Below, one piece after another: positions 7,995 to 16,367 of a DNA stretch of 64,000 nt. The notes below the pieces were generated by a model. The model had not been told where the DNA came from. It searched no databases and was given only the letters and a program-made list of their open reading frames with translations. This DNA comes from Oxalobacteraceae bacterium OTU3CINTB1 (GTDB lineage Bacteria > Pseudomonadota > Gammaproteobacteria > Burkholderiales > Burkholderiaceae_D). The position numbers and the translations under genes were made by a program. The stretch is from contig CP099652.1 in the NCBI GenBank assembly GCA_024123955.1, positions 6,758,001 through 6,822,000 of the forward strand. Reading direction: 5' to 3'. Position 1 is the stretch's first letter; every line of letters starts with the position of its first letter.

Positions 7995-8945
7995 TCAGCC
8001 CGGCCGGTTGGCAAGCTTGCGCTGGCGCTCCTCGCGTGGCGTGTTGCCGAACAGCGCCCCAAAGGCGGTCGAAAAATGCGAGCCGGACGAGAAGCCGCAC
8101 ATCAGCCCGACCTGGACGATCGAGTGGTTGGTCTCAAGTAGCAGTTGCCGCGCGCGTTGCAGCCTGAGCTCCAGGTAGTAGCGCGACGGCAGGCTGTTCA
8201 GGTATTGCTTGAACAGGCGCTCCAACTGGCGGCGCGACAGCCCGACCAGGTTGGCGATGTCGTCGGTCGACAGCGGCTCCTCGATATTCGTTTCCATCAA
8301 CGTCACCGCCTCGGACAGGCGCGGCTGCAGCGCGCCGAAGCGGGCCTGCAACGCCACCCGCTGGCGCTCCTCGTGGCCACGCACGCGCTCGATGCACAGC
8401 GCCTCCTTGATGGCCGCCTGCACCGTCGCGCCGAACAGGCTTTCGATCAGGGTCAGCGAGAAATCGATGCTGGCGGCGCCGCCGCAACAACTCAGGTGGC
8501 GCCCGTCGAGCTCGAACAAGTGCGGGGTCAGGATCGCGCGGTCGTTGATGTGCTCGGTATCGGCGTACAAGGCCCACGGCAGCGCCACGCGCACGCCCGC
8601 CATCACGCCCGCCTCGGCCAGCCACAGCACGCCGGCGCCGACGCCGCCCCAGTAGTCGGCCGCGCGGCAGCGCTCGATCACGGCGCGGCTCAGCTCTGGC
8701 GCCATCGGCGCCTGGTTCTCGTCGGCCACCAGCAGCGCCAGGTGGTGTTGGCCGGGCTGGGCCGGCACCAGCTGCGCCGGTGTCAGGGTTTCCAGATGCA
8801 AGGCGTCCTTGCCGAGGATGGTCGCGGCCAGCCGCAGCGGCTGCACCAGCCCGGCCCAGGTGATGGCGTCGGCCTCGCCCGCGTTCACCAGCAGCATGCG
8901 CAGCGGCCGTTGCTGGGCGAGCGGAGTAAGGTTAGCGAAGGACAT
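7995..8945 (-). CDS. argR: AraC-family regulator with GATase-like sensor domain, ArgR-like
   Basis: The 316-residue protein has an N-terminal DJ-1/PfpI-like sensor domain (about residues 15-190, GlxA architecture) and a C-terminal AraC DNA-binding domain with two helix-turn-helix units (about 215-310). The stretch IEEPLSTDDIANLVGLSRRQ followed by LERLFKQYLN, and later GFSSGSHFS, closely resembles P. aeruginosa ArgR as I recall it. ArgR is the AraC-type activator of the aru, aot and gdhB genes. That resemblance and the nearby AST operon and gdhB make an arginine-responsive role likely. It lies 23 bp downstream of an EamA transporter gene on the same strand, so the two may be cotranscribed. Confidence 0.75.
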   Translation of the reverse strand: MSFANLTPLAQQRPLRMLLVNAGEADAITWAGLVQPLRLAATILGKDALHLETLTPAQLVPAQPGQHHLALLVADENQAPMAPELSRAVIERCRAADYWGGVGAGVLWLAEAGVMAGVRVALPWALYADTEHINDRAILTPHLFELDGRHLSCCGGAASIDFSLTLIESLFGATVQAAIKEALCIERVRGHEERQRVALQARFGALQPRLSEAVTLMETNIEEPLSTDDIANLVGLSRRQLERLFKQYLNSLPSRYYLELRLQRARQLLLETNHSIVQVGLMCGFSSGSHFSTAFGALFGNTPREERQRKLANRPG

Positions 8946-8968
8946 CGGGCATCGTCATGGTCGGGTGG

Positions 8969-9883
8969 CTATTCGGGCGCCAGCGCGGCGGCCGGACGCT
9001 CGGTGCTCCACTGGCTGACGATCATACCGGAGATCAACAGCACCGCGCCGAGCAGGCCGTTCCACGCCAGCGTCTCGCCCAGCCAGAAATAGGCGAAGAT
9101 CGCCGCGCAGCCGGGCTCGAAGGCGTAGATCACGGCCGCCTCGTTGGCGCTGCTGTGGCGCTGGCCCCAGGTTTGCAGCGAGATGATCGCTGCCGTGGCC
9201 ACCACGCCCAGGTAGACGATGTTGACGGCGTACGTCTCCAGACCGGTGCGGATGTAGCTCAGGTAGTTGGGCAGGTCCTCGGCCCGCTCGGCCGCGCCCA
9301 GCGGCACCTCGCGCAGCAGCAGCCATATGGCCGAGCACACCGCGACCGTGACGATTTGCGACGCCGTCAGCACCATCAGCTTCTCGACCTTGCGCGTGGT
9401 CGACGCCATCAGCACCACATAAATGCCGAAAAACACCGCGCACAGCATCGCCAGCGTGTCGCCGCGACCCCAGACGAAACCTCCCTCCCAGCACAACGCG
9501 AACAGGCCGGCCAGCGCCAGCACCAGCGCGATGACAATGCGGCGCTCCAGCATTTTCCCCATCAGCACGCCGATCAGCGGCGGCACCAGGACGTTCAGGC
9601 CGGTGACGAAGGCGTTGCGGTTGGAGGTGGTCAGCGCCAGGCCTTCGATTTGAAAGACGTAGCACAGAAACAACACGGCGCCGGCCAGCACGCCCCAGCG
9701 CACATCGTTCCATTTGGCGCGCCACAGGAAGGGCAGCAGCAACAGGCTGGCGATGGCGAAGCGGCTCAGCACGATCCAGCTGGCGGACAGATAGCCGGTC
9801 ATGTCCTTCATCGCCGGAAAAGTGGTGCCCCAGACCAGGGTCACGATGAGCAACGCGGCGACGCCGCGCAAGTGGTGTGGCAT
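8969..9883 (-). CDS. EamA/DMT-family membrane transporter
   Basis: A 304-residue inner-membrane protein with about ten hydrophobic helices and two EamA repeats (first beginning VTLVWGTTFPAMK, second near YAFEPGCAAIFAYFWLGE). These are hallmarks of the drug/metabolite transporter superfamily, which mostly exports metabolites or amino acids. I take the ATG at 9883; a TTG five codons upstream is also open. The gene is followed by argR with a 23-bp gap and diverges from a MarR gene. Substrate unknown. An arginine or related exporter is possible from context only. Confidence 0.85.
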   Translation of the reverse strand: MPHHLRGVAALLIVTLVWGTTFPAMKDMTGYLSASWIVLSRFAIASLLLLPFLWRAKWNDVRWGVLAGAVLFLCYVFQIEGLALTTSNRNAFVTGLNVLVPPLIGVLMGKMLERRIVIALVLALAGLFALCWEGGFVWGRGDTLAMLCAVFFGIYVVLMASTTRKVEKLMVLTASQIVTVAVCSAIWLLLREVPLGAAERAEDLPNYLSYIRTGLETYAVNIVYLGVVATAAIISLQTWGQRHSSANEAAVIYAFEPGCAAIFAYFWLGETLAWNGLLGAVLLISGMIVSQWSTERPAAALAPE

Positions 9884-9959
9884 GGTTTTTATTATCAACT
9901 ATGTTAGAAATTACTGTGGCGCATAGTGTACCCGGCCAAGCCGCAAATTGCGAACCAGC

Positions 9960-9965
9960 TATAAT
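9960..9965 (+). promoter_or_regulatory. -10 box very close to the marR-type start codon
   Basis: A perfect TATAAT ends only 8 bases before the ATG at 9974. Transcription would start at or within a few bases of the start codon, so the mRNA may be leaderless. No ribosome site is visible before the ATG, and no good -35 box is seen. Confidence 0.4.
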
Positions 9966-9973
9966 CACGGTCT

Positions 9974-10447
9974 ATGGGTGAACGATATCTGAAAAGTATC
10001 CGGTTGCTGGCCGAGTGCATGCAGGGCTTTGAACGGCTCTCGAGCGAACGGGCACGCCAGAGCGGTCTGACGCATCCGCAGTTCGACATTATCGCCACGC
10101 TGGGCAACACGCCCGGCATGTCGTATAAGGAACTGGGCGAGAAAACGCTGATCACCAAGGGCACGCTGACCGGCGTGATCGAACGGCTGGAACAGAAAGG
10201 GCTGGTGGAGCGTCAGCGCAACGACTGCGACAAGCGTTCTTTCTTTGTCCGCCTGACGGCCGACGGCGAGGCGACGTTCAACGCCGCCTTTCCCAAGATG
10301 ATGGAGATGGGCAGGAATCTGTTCACGGACTACCGCGAGGAAGATCTCGCGGCCCTTGAAAAACACCTGTCCAAGCTCAAAACTGTGATCATGGCCGGCC
10401 ATCCCGGATGCCCGTCCACCCCCGACCCAACCAAGGAAAACATTTGA
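9974..10447 (+). CDS. MarR-family transcriptional regulator
   Basis: A 157-residue winged-helix regulator. Residues 35-110 hold the MarR fold with the recognition helix region ITKGTLTGVIERLEQKGLV and the wing RQRNDCDKRSFFVRLT. It probably acts as a dimeric repressor of a nearby promoter, perhaps the divergent EamA transporter 90 bp away. The close TATAAT and lack of a ribosome site suggest leaderless translation. Its stop codon overlaps the start of the next gene, so both are coupled. Confidence 0.88.
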   Translation: MGERYLKSIRLLAECMQGFERLSSERARQSGLTHPQFDIIATLGNTPGMSYKELGEKTLITKGTLTGVIERLEQKGLVERQRNDCDKRSFFVRLTADGEATFNAAFPKMMEMGRNLFTDYREEDLAALEKHLSKLKTVIMAGHPGCPSTPDPTKENI

Positions 10448-10728
10448 AAACGACTCTGCTCGAAGGCAAAAAGCCAGCCAAATTCGACAAACACATCATC
10501 GGCAACCTGCTGCTCAACGTCGACACCCCGGACGAGGTGCGCAAGGAAAAGCTGCTGATCGGCGTGCGCAACGAAGACGGCGAGATCTACCGCCTGATCG
10601 GCGCCACCAAGCACAATAGCTTCATGAATGCCGTCGAGGAGCTGTTCGACCTCGGCCTGACCGACGAACTGCAGGATTCCGACGACATCGTCGAGGGCTG
10701 CGACGCCATCTTCAGCGAACAGCAGTAA
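10444..10728 (+). CDS. Hypothetical protein of 94 residues, TTG start, coupled to marR
   Basis: I do not recognise this family. The best start is TTG at 10444, seven bases after AAGGA (10432-10437) and overlapping the marR-type stop codon, which indicates translational coupling. An ATG at 10408 in the same frame lies inside the marR gene with no ribosome site. The product begins LKTTLLEGKKPAKFDKHIIG, is soluble and acidic towards the C-terminus, and contains LIGVRNEDGEIYRLIGATKH. No membrane segment, signal peptide or cysteines likely to bind metal are evident apart from one near the end. Function unknown; a partner or effector of the MarR protein is possible. Confidence 0.7.
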   Translation: MKTTLLEGKKPAKFDKHIIGNLLLNVDTPDEVRKEKLLIGVRNEDGEIYRLIGATKHNSFMNAVEELFDLGLTDELQDSDDIVEGCDAIFSEQQ

Positions 10729-10835
10729 TCCCGCAGCCGCCCTGGCGGCGGCGCGGTGTCGGCGGGTGTGGCGCGGCAGGAAAGTATTTTTCGGATAAGT
10801 GCTCCAAGGCAATATTCGGGAGTATAATTTTTGTG

Positions 10836-11672
10836 ATGGACAGACTCGACGCCTTCAAAGCTATCGCCGCTCAAGCGAGCCGGGGAGAACTGACGTTCCC
10901 GGCCAATGTCAACGCCTCGCTGCGGCTGCAGCAGGCGCTGAGCGACCCGGACTGCCACGTCGAAGCGGCGGCCAAACTCATCCAGGCAGACCCGTTGCTG
11001 GCCGCGCGCAGCGTCGCCATCGCCAACTCGGTCGCCTACAACCGTTCCGGTACCGAAATCTCCAGCGTGCGCGCGGCCGTCCAGCGGCTCGGCGTGCGCA
11101 CCTTGCAATCGCTGGTGGCGGCGTTGATCGTGCGCCAGATCGGCAGCCAGGTCACCGAGCCGGTGCTCCAGGCCAAAATCAACCAATTGTGGGAACACAC
11201 GGCGCACGTGGCCGCGCTGTCGCAGGTGATCGCGCGGCGTGTCACGCATGTCGATCCCGATACGGCGCTGTTCGCCGGCATCGTGCACGAGGTGGCGGGT
11301 TTTTACATGTTGTCGTGTGCGGCCGAGTATCCGGAAGTAATGGAAGGCGAGCCCGAGGATTGGGTCGAGCATGGCGAGGTCGCCATCGGCCGTGGCGTGC
11401 TGACCAAGCTGGGCGTGCCGGACGGCGTGTATAAATCGATCGAGGCGATGTGGCTGGGCTTGCGCGCCTTGCCGCCGGAAACGTTGGGCGACACGCTGCT
11501 GCTGGCCAACGATTTGTCGCCGGTGCAGTCGCCGCTGTATCAGCGGCCGGGCGCGACCACGTTGCCGGGCGCGCGCACCATCGACTTCATCGTCGGTGAA
11601 GGCACCTTGCATGCGATCATGGTCGAATCGGCGCACGAGGTGCGGTCCCTTTATGCGGTGCTGATGCTGTGA
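10836..11672 (+). CDS. HDOD-domain signalling protein
   Basis: A 278-residue cytoplasmic protein almost wholly made of an HDOD domain (about residues 15-215): LIQADPLLAARSVAIANSVA, then VRAAVQRLGVRTLQSLV and the LWEHTAHVAALSQ helix. HDOD proteins are HD-related domains without phosphodiesterase activity, tied to motility, chemotaxis or stress signalling in beta- and gammaproteobacteria. I use the ATG at 10836; a GTG directly before it is equally possible. It stands alone between the MarR pair and a convergent GST gene. Partner unknown. Confidence 0.85.
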   Translation: MDRLDAFKAIAAQASRGELTFPANVNASLRLQQALSDPDCHVEAAAKLIQADPLLAARSVAIANSVAYNRSGTEISSVRAAVQRLGVRTLQSLVAALIVRQIGSQVTEPVLQAKINQLWEHTAHVAALSQVIARRVTHVDPDTALFAGIVHEVAGFYMLSCAAEYPEVMEGEPEDWVEHGEVAIGRGVLTKLGVPDGVYKSIEAMWLGLRALPPETLGDTLLLANDLSPVQSPLYQRPGATTLPGARTIDFIVGEGTLHAIMVESAHEVRSLYAVLML

Positions 11673-11684
11673 CGCGTGTCTAGC

Positions 11685-11721
11685 GTCGAGTTCGTGTAGA
11701 AATGGTGGACCTGACCCCGGA
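11685..11721 (-). repeat. Family A dispersed repeat, single arm
   Basis: The minus strand carries GGGGTCAGGTCCACCATTTC followed by the ACACG end and CTCGAC. This matches 29296-29332 and both arms at 41623-41712 over at least 27 bases. It begins 12 bp after the HDOD gene stop codon. Dispersed, hairpin-forming units at gene ends resemble REP-type sequences mobilised by a separate transposase. Confidence 0.85.
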
Positions 11722-11739
11722 GTTGCCGGAATTGCGGGC

Positions 11740-11765
11740 AAAAAAAAGCCCGCTTGGTAGCGGGC
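11740..11765 (-). terminator. Rho-independent terminator
   Basis: On the minus strand the stem GCCCGC-TACCAA-GCGGGC (11765-11748) is followed by eight consecutive T residues. It ends transcription of the candidate small RNA and/or the GST gene 100 bp upstream. On the plus strand there is no T tract after the stem. Confidence 0.85.
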
Positions 11766-11812
11766 AAAGTCCAAAACTAGGGATCTCCTCCAGAGGAGAC
11801 AGTTCAAGAATA
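11740..11812 (-). ncRNA. Candidate small RNA with anti-Shine-Dalgarno hairpin and intrinsic terminator
   Basis: Reading the minus strand, TATTCTTGAACTG is followed by a tight stem TCTCCT-CTGG-AGGAGA (11784-11799), a linker containing CCCTAGTTTTGGAC, then a 6-bp GC stem and eight T residues (11765-11740). A stem exposing CUCCU next to a perfect intrinsic terminator is the layout of a regulatory RNA. It recalls the small RNA class known in Betaproteobacteria as toxic small RNAs with anti-Shine-Dalgarno character, but I cannot confirm membership. Transcription could begin from TATTCT near 11807-11812 as -10 box, or by read-through from the GST gene, in which case this is just a long 3' end. Confidence 0.45.
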
Positions 11813-11864
11813 CCCGCCCCCGCCTCCCCGCTCTGTGCGCCATTTCACATAGCGGACATATTGA

Positions 11865-12482
11865 TCACCAGACCGGCTCGGTGTGTTTCCAGACCTCGAG
11901 CTGGCGCACGCGCTCGTACCACGCCATGATGTGGGGATAGTGCTTGACCGGCAGCCGGGCTTGCTCGGTGTACATCAGCGGCGGCGCGAGCGCGAAATCA
12001 GCCAGGCTCAGCTTATCGCCGACCAGCCATGCGCGGCCCGCCAGATGGGCGTCCAGCACCGCCGCGAACCTCGCCAGCTCGCTTTCGGCGCGGGCGACGA
12101 CGTCGGCGTCCGGGCCGCCCTGGCCGATCAGGCCCTTCCAGATCCGCTCGAACGTCAGGTAGCCGATCGCCGGCGACCAGTGCTGGCATGCCCACAGCAT
12201 CCAGCGGTTGACGTCGGCCCGCACCAGGATGTTGTCGGGATACAGCGTCTGGCCCAGCGTGCGGTCGGCCAGGTATTGCATGATGGCGCACGATTCCCAC
12301 AAGGTGAAGTCGCCGTCCTGCAACACCGGCAGCTTGCAGTTGGGATTGAGCTCGGTCAGCCGGCGCCGGTCGTCCGGATTCATCAAGCTGACCTCCGTCA
12401 GGTCCAGCGGCGTGCCCATGTATTCGGCGGCCAGCATCACGCGGCGCGAGTTGGAGGAAATCGAGTGGTGGTAGAGTCGCAT
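11865..12482 (-). CDS. Glutathione S-transferase family protein
   Basis: A 205-residue cytoplasmic enzyme with an N-terminal thioredoxin-like domain (residues 1-80: MRLYHHSISSNSRRVMLAAE, CKLPVLQDGDFTLWESCAI) and a C-terminal helical domain (about 90-200, with LSLADFALAPPL). The Ser-rich stretch after MRLYHH carries the probable glutathione-activating serine or asparagine of beta/theta-like GSTs. The ATG at 12482 has GGAG about 7 bases upstream. An open frame continues upstream but overlaps the WYL regulator gene in another frame. Substrate unknown. Same strand as the WYL regulator 59 bp upstream. Confidence 0.88.
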   Translation of the reverse strand: MRLYHHSISSNSRRVMLAAEYMGTPLDLTEVSLMNPDDRRRLTELNPNCKLPVLQDGDFTLWESCAIMQYLADRTLGQTLYPDNILVRADVNRWMLWACQHWSPAIGYLTFERIWKGLIGQGGPDADVVARAESELARFAAVLDAHLAGRAWLVGDKLSLADFALAPPLMYTEQARLPVKHYPHIMAWYERVRQLEVWKHTEPVW

Positions 12483-12541
12483 GGCTTGCTCCGATGAGTG
12501 GGTGAGGACTGCATCGTACGGGCATCCCGCGACAGTTTTTG

Positions 12542-13237
12542 TCAGGAGTCTTCGGGGATCGCGTGCTCCTTGCGCCACGTGCGCAACAGGTCGTGGCGGC
12601 GCGCGGGATAGCGTTCGCCCGTCGTGTGCACCGCGGCGATGCGGTCGATGCGGAAGTGGCGGAACGCCATGCGCAGCTCGCACCAAGCGGCGAGCATGCG
12701 GCTGCCTTCGAAGAACGCCAGCGCGAACGGCCACACCATGCGCTCCGACGGCGCGCCCTTTTCGTCGCGGTAGCCCAGCCGCAGCCGGTGCTGGTAGCGG
12801 ATCGCTTCGCGCACCGGCCGCACATGGACGTCGCTGGCGTCGGGCGCGGTTTTTCCCATCGGTACCCACAGGCTGGTTTCGGCCATGTCGTCGCGCAGGT
12901 CCTTGGGCGTGGCGGTGGCGATCTTGGCCAGCGCGCTGGTGGCGGCCGCCGCCAGGCCCTCGTCGCCCTGGCGGCGCACCCAGCGCGCGCCCAGCACCAG
13001 CGCCTCCAGTTCGTCCGGGCCGAACATCAGCGGCGGCAGGAAGCTGCCGGCTTTCAGCATGTAGCCGACGCCGGCTTCGCCCTGCAGCGGCGCGCCCAGG
13101 CTCGACAGGGTTTGGATGTCGCGGTAGATCGTGCGTTCGGAGACGCCCAGCTGTTCGGCCAGGCGGGCGGCGGTGACGGGACGGCGGTAGCCGCGCATCG
13201 CGTCCATCAGCAGGAAAAGTCGGCCGGATCGGCTCAT
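12542..13237 (-). CDS. YafY-type HTH/WYL transcriptional regulator
   Basis: A 231-residue regulator with an N-terminal DeoR-like helix-turn-helix (residues 8-55; PVTAARLAEQLGVSERTIYR then DIQTL) and a C-terminal WYL-type sensor domain (about 135-215, with LRLGYRDEKG and RHFRIDRIAAV). WYL proteins often sense nucleotides or small ligands. It starts 3 bp after the eutC stop codon on the same strand, so it may be cotranscribed with the ethanolamine genes or have been placed there by chance. No ribosome site is obvious, which suggests coupling. Confidence 0.88.
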   Translation of the reverse strand: MSRSGRLFLLMDAMRGYRRPVTAARLAEQLGVSERTIYRDIQTLSSLGAPLQGEAGVGYMLKAGSFLPPLMFGPDELEALVLGARWVRRQGDEGLAAAATSALAKIATATPKDLRDDMAETSLWVPMGKTAPDASDVHVRPVREAIRYQHRLRLGYRDEKGAPSERMVWPFALAFFEGSRMLAAWCELRMAFRHFRIDRIAAVHTTGERYPARRHDLLRTWRKEHAIPEDS

Positions 13238-13240
13238 GTT

Positions 13241-14101
13241 TTAGTCGTGGTCGAGCAGGAAGTTGCGCGGTGGCGCGTCCAGTGCGTGGTTGTCGGTGGC
13301 CGTTTCATCCTTGAGCGCGACGCCGGACAATTGCCGTTTGCGCGCTTCGGACAACAGATAGTGAAGCTTGAACGCTGCGTCGTCGTAGGTCAAGCCCGCC
13401 GGGCGCACATTCGAGATGCAATTGCGGCTGGCGTCGGTCAAGCCGGTCTTCGGCGCCCACGTCAGGTACAGGCCCATGCTGTCCGGCGAGCTCAGGCCGG
13501 GCCGCTCGCCGATCAGCACGACCACCGCGCGCGCGCCAAGCAGCTCGCCCACCTCGTCGCCGACCGCCACCCGGCCCTGGCCGACGATGGCCGGCGGCGC
13601 CAGCGACCAGCCGTCATCGGCCAGCCGCGCCGTCAGGATCTTGATGAAGGGGACGGCGTTTTGCTCGATGGCCAGGGCGGACAGGCCGTCGGCGATGACG
13701 AGCGCCAGGTCATAGGCGCCGGGTTCGGCGGCGCGTCGCTGCAACAAGGCCCCGCGCGAGGCGTCGTCGAGGCGGCGGCCAAGGTCCGGGCGTTGCAGAT
13801 AGATGTCGCGGCTGGCCGCCGCGCTGTGTAGCGGCAGGCAGCGCAGGCCGCAGGCGGCCAGCAGCGCCTCGCCCAGCGCAGCCTGGTCCAGCGCCAGGTG
13901 GACCGCGTCGCGGGCGCGCGCGTGCGCCAGCTGGAACGCCAGCTGCGGCGCCGTCGGCTGGCTCACGCCACTGCGGCCCAGCGCGATGCGCGCGGCCGTG
14001 AAGCGCCGCAGCGACTGCCAGGGGTTGGCGGTCACCACGCCGTTGCCGTAGTCTTCCGCAGCCGGCTGGCCGACAATGATGTTGCTCTCGGCATCGTCCA
14101 T
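13241..14101 (-). CDS. eutC: Ethanolamine ammonia-lyase small subunit
   Basis: Light chain of the coenzyme B12-dependent lyase that splits ethanolamine to acetaldehyde and ammonia. The 286-residue protein has the family motifs [19 protein letters not shown] near the N-terminus, then [32 protein letters not shown] and [11 protein letters not shown]. The ATG at 14101 has AGAGGAA a few bases upstream and lies 14 bp after eutB, so the two chains are cotranslated. Length is normal for the family. Confidence 0.95.
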   Translation of the reverse strand: MDDAESNIIVGQPAAEDYGNGVVTANPWQSLRRFTAARIALGRSGVSQPTAPQLAFQLAHARARDAVHLALDQAALGEALLAACGLRCLPLHSAAASRDIYLQRPDLGRRLDDASRGALLQRRAAEPGAYDLALVIADGLSALAIEQNAVPFIKILTARLADDGWSLAPPAIVGQGRVAVGDEVGELLGARAVVVLIGERPGLSSPDSMGLYLTWAPKTGLTDASRNCISNVRPAGLTYDDAAFKLHYLLSEARKRQLSGVALKDETATDNHALDAPPRNFLLDHD

Positions 14102-14115
14102 AAAATTCCTCTGCT

Positions 14116-15507
14116 TTACGTCAAACTCGCCAACGCGCGCTGGAACGCCACCGGCATGCCGTTGCCCAATGTGGCGCGCTCGTCGTCGGTGAAGATGTGC
14201 ATCGCCTTCAGCCACGCCTCGAATTCCGGCGCGGTCTTCAGCCCCAGCGCGCGGCGCGCGTACAAGGCGTCGTGGAAGGACGTGGTTTGATAGTTGAGCA
14301 TGATATCGTCCGAGCCCGGTATGCCCATGACGAAGGTGCAGCCGGCCGCGCCAAGCAGGGTCAGCAGCATGTCCATGTCGTCCTGGTCGGCTTCGGCGTG
14401 GTTGGTGTAGCAGACGTCGCAACCCATCGGCAGGCCCAGCAGCTTGGCGCAGAAGTGGTCCTCCAGCCCGGCGCGGATGATCTGCTTGCCGTCGTACAGA
14501 TACTCGGGGCCGATGAAGCCGACCACCGAGTTCACCAGCAGCGGCTGGAACTTGCGCGCGACCGCGTAGGCGCGCGTTTCGCAGGTTTGCTGGTCGACGC
14601 CGTGGTGGGCGTTGGCCGACAGCGCGCTGCCCTGCCCCGTTTCAAAATACATGACGTTGTTGCCGACTGTGCCCCGTTGCAGCGACAGCGCGGCGTGGCG
14701 CGCCTCGTCGAGCAGCGCGAGGTTGATGCCGAAGCTGGCGTTGGCCGCCTCGGTGCCGGCGATCGACTGGAACACCAGGTCGACCGGGGCGCCGCGCTCG
14801 ATGGCGGCGATGGTGTTGGTGACGTGGGTGAGCACGCACGATTGGGTCGGGATGCCGTAGCGGGCGATGATTTCGTCTAGCATGGTGACGATCTTGATCA
14901 CCTGCGGCACGTTGTCGGTGGCGGGGTTGATGCCGATGACGGCGTCGCCGCTGCCGTACAACAGGCCGTCGAGCATGCTGGCGGCGATGCCGGTGGCGTC
15001 GTCGGTCGGGTGATTGGGTTGCAGGCGCGTCGCCATGCGCCCTGCCAGGCCGATGGTGTTGCGGAAGCGGGTGACGACGCGGCATTTTTTCGCGACCAGG
15101 ATCAGGTCCTGGACGCGCATGATCTTGGAGACGGCGGCGGCCATCTCGGGGGTGATGCCGGGGGAGACGGCGGTGAGCGTGGCTTCGTCGGCGGCGTCGC
15201 CGAGCAACCAGTTGCGGAAGTCGCCGACGGTCAGGTGGGCGATGCGGGTGAAGGCGGCTTGGTCGTGGTCGTCGATGATCAGGCGCGTGACTTCGTCCTG
15301 TTCGTAGGGGATGACGAGTTCGTTCAGGAAGAGCGTCAGCGGCAGCCCGGCCAGCGCCATTTGAGCGGCGACGCGCTCTTCGGCGCTGGCGGCCGCCAGC
15401 CCGGCGAGGTAGTCGCCGGAGCGGGCCGGCGTGGCCTTCGCCATCAGGTCCTTGAGATCGCGGAACTGGTAGGTTTTGATGCCCACCGTGTGCGAGAAGC
15501 TGCTCAT
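14116..15507 (-). CDS. eutB: Ethanolamine ammonia-lyase large subunit
   Basis: Catalytic TIM-barrel chain of the adenosylcobalamin-dependent lyase, 463 residues as expected. Recognisable blocks include [71 protein letters not shown] and [19 protein letters not shown]. It works with eutC in the cytoplasm. There are no microcompartment shell genes, so acetaldehyde must be handled by free enzymes, as in Pseudomonas-type ethanolamine use. The adjacent transporter and EutR-like regulator support the role. Confidence 0.97.
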   Translation of the reverse strand: MSSFSHTVGIKTYQFRDLKDLMAKATPARSGDYLAGLAAASAEERVAAQMALAGLPLTLFLNELVIPYEQDEVTRLIIDDHDQAAFTRIAHLTVGDFRNWLLGDAADEATLTAVSPGITPEMAAAVSKIMRVQDLILVAKKCRVVTRFRNTIGLAGRMATRLQPNHPTDDATGIAASMLDGLLYGSGDAVIGINPATDNVPQVIKIVTMLDEIIARYGIPTQSCVLTHVTNTIAAIERGAPVDLVFQSIAGTEAANASFGINLALLDEARHAALSLQRGTVGNNVMYFETGQGSALSANAHHGVDQQTCETRAYAVARKFQPLLVNSVVGFIGPEYLYDGKQIIRAGLEDHFCAKLLGLPMGCDVCYTNHAEADQDDMDMLLTLLGAAGCTFVMGIPGSDDIMLNYQTTSFHDALYARRALGLKTAPEFEAWLKAMHIFTDDERATLGNGMPVAFQRALASLT

Positions 15508-15540
15508 GTCGTCTCCGATGCGAAAGCCAATGCCTATATA

Positions 15541-16350
15541 TTAGAACGTGCGCGTGGCGGTGACCAGCAACCGCTTTTGCACCACGTTCTTGCTGCTGCC
15601 GTCGGCGTTGAAGAAGGTCCACAGCGGCGTGCCGTTCTTGCTGGCGTCGCCGCTGTTGTAGACCGCCGCCGCCGAGAACGCCCACTTGTCCATCGTCTTC
15701 GTCACGCCCGCCTTGACGTCATAAAAATTGAACTCGCTCATGTGGCGCACGTTCTGCTTGCCCGCGTGCAGGTTCAATACCAGGCCCGGCGCCAGTTCCG
15801 GGTTCCAGTTCACTTCGCCGTACAAGGTGCCGCGCGTGTCGACCAGCTCGCCGGTGGTGGGCTGGACCGTGAAGCCGAACCAGCGCTTGTTCAAGGACAC
15901 CCAGCCGTAGGCGTTGAAGGCGCCGATGTTCACGCCCAGCTTGGCCTCCTGCGTATGGTACTTGATGTCCTTGCCGCCCGTCGCGTAATGCGCGCCGGGG
16001 AACCAGTACGTGACCAGACCCGCGTCGATGACGGTGTCGGCGTTCAGGCTGTGGCGGTAGCCGCCGTAGACGTCGATCTCGGTGCCGGCGCCGTTGTTGT
16101 ACGCCGCGTGCGAGACGCCGGAGCCGAACAGGCCAAGATAAAAGCCGCTCGCGTGCGTGAAGTCCAGGGTGGCCTGGATAGTGGGCTTGGCCTGCGTTTG
16201 CGAAATGCCGCGGAACAGGTAGTCGGAGACGATGGTGACGTTGCCGCTATCGGTCCAGTCGGGAGCGGGGGCAGCCGGCGCGGGGTCGGCGGCCAGCGCG
16301 GCGCCGGAGAACAAGGCCGCGCACGCCAGCATGAGGATAGTTTTTGTCAT
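15541..16350 (-). CDS. TorF-family putative outer-membrane porin in the ethanolamine operon
   Basis: A 269-residue protein with signal peptide (MTKTILMLACAALFSGAALA) and alternating beta-strand pattern ending in aromatic Phe (VTATRTF), as in outer-membrane barrels. The motif VTIVSDYLFRGISQTQAKPT is characteristic of the TorF / conserved 2001 family. It lies 17 bp after eat and 33 bp before eutB, so it is almost surely part of the same transcript. A role in passing ethanolamine or a precursor through the outer membrane is my inference. Confidence 0.85.
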   Translation of the reverse strand: MTKTILMLACAALFSGAALAADPAPAAPAPDWTDSGNVTIVSDYLFRGISQTQAKPTIQATLDFTHASGFYLGLFGSGVSHAAYNNGAGTEIDVYGGYRHSLNADTVIDAGLVTYWFPGAHYATGGKDIKYHTQEAKLGVNIGAFNAYGWVSLNKRWFGFTVQPTTGELVDTRGTLYGEVNWNPELAPGLVLNLHAGKQNVRHMSEFNFYDVKAGVTKTMDKWAFSAAAVYNSGDASKNGTPLWTFFNADGSSKNVVQKRLLVTATRTF

Positions 16351-16367
16351 TCAATATACTCCAGTGG

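Noticed and set aside
11702-11929. Plus-strand frame of 75 codons after the HDOD gene
   Set aside because: It reads through a dispersed repeat, a terminator and the small RNA candidate, so it is unlikely to be a gene.
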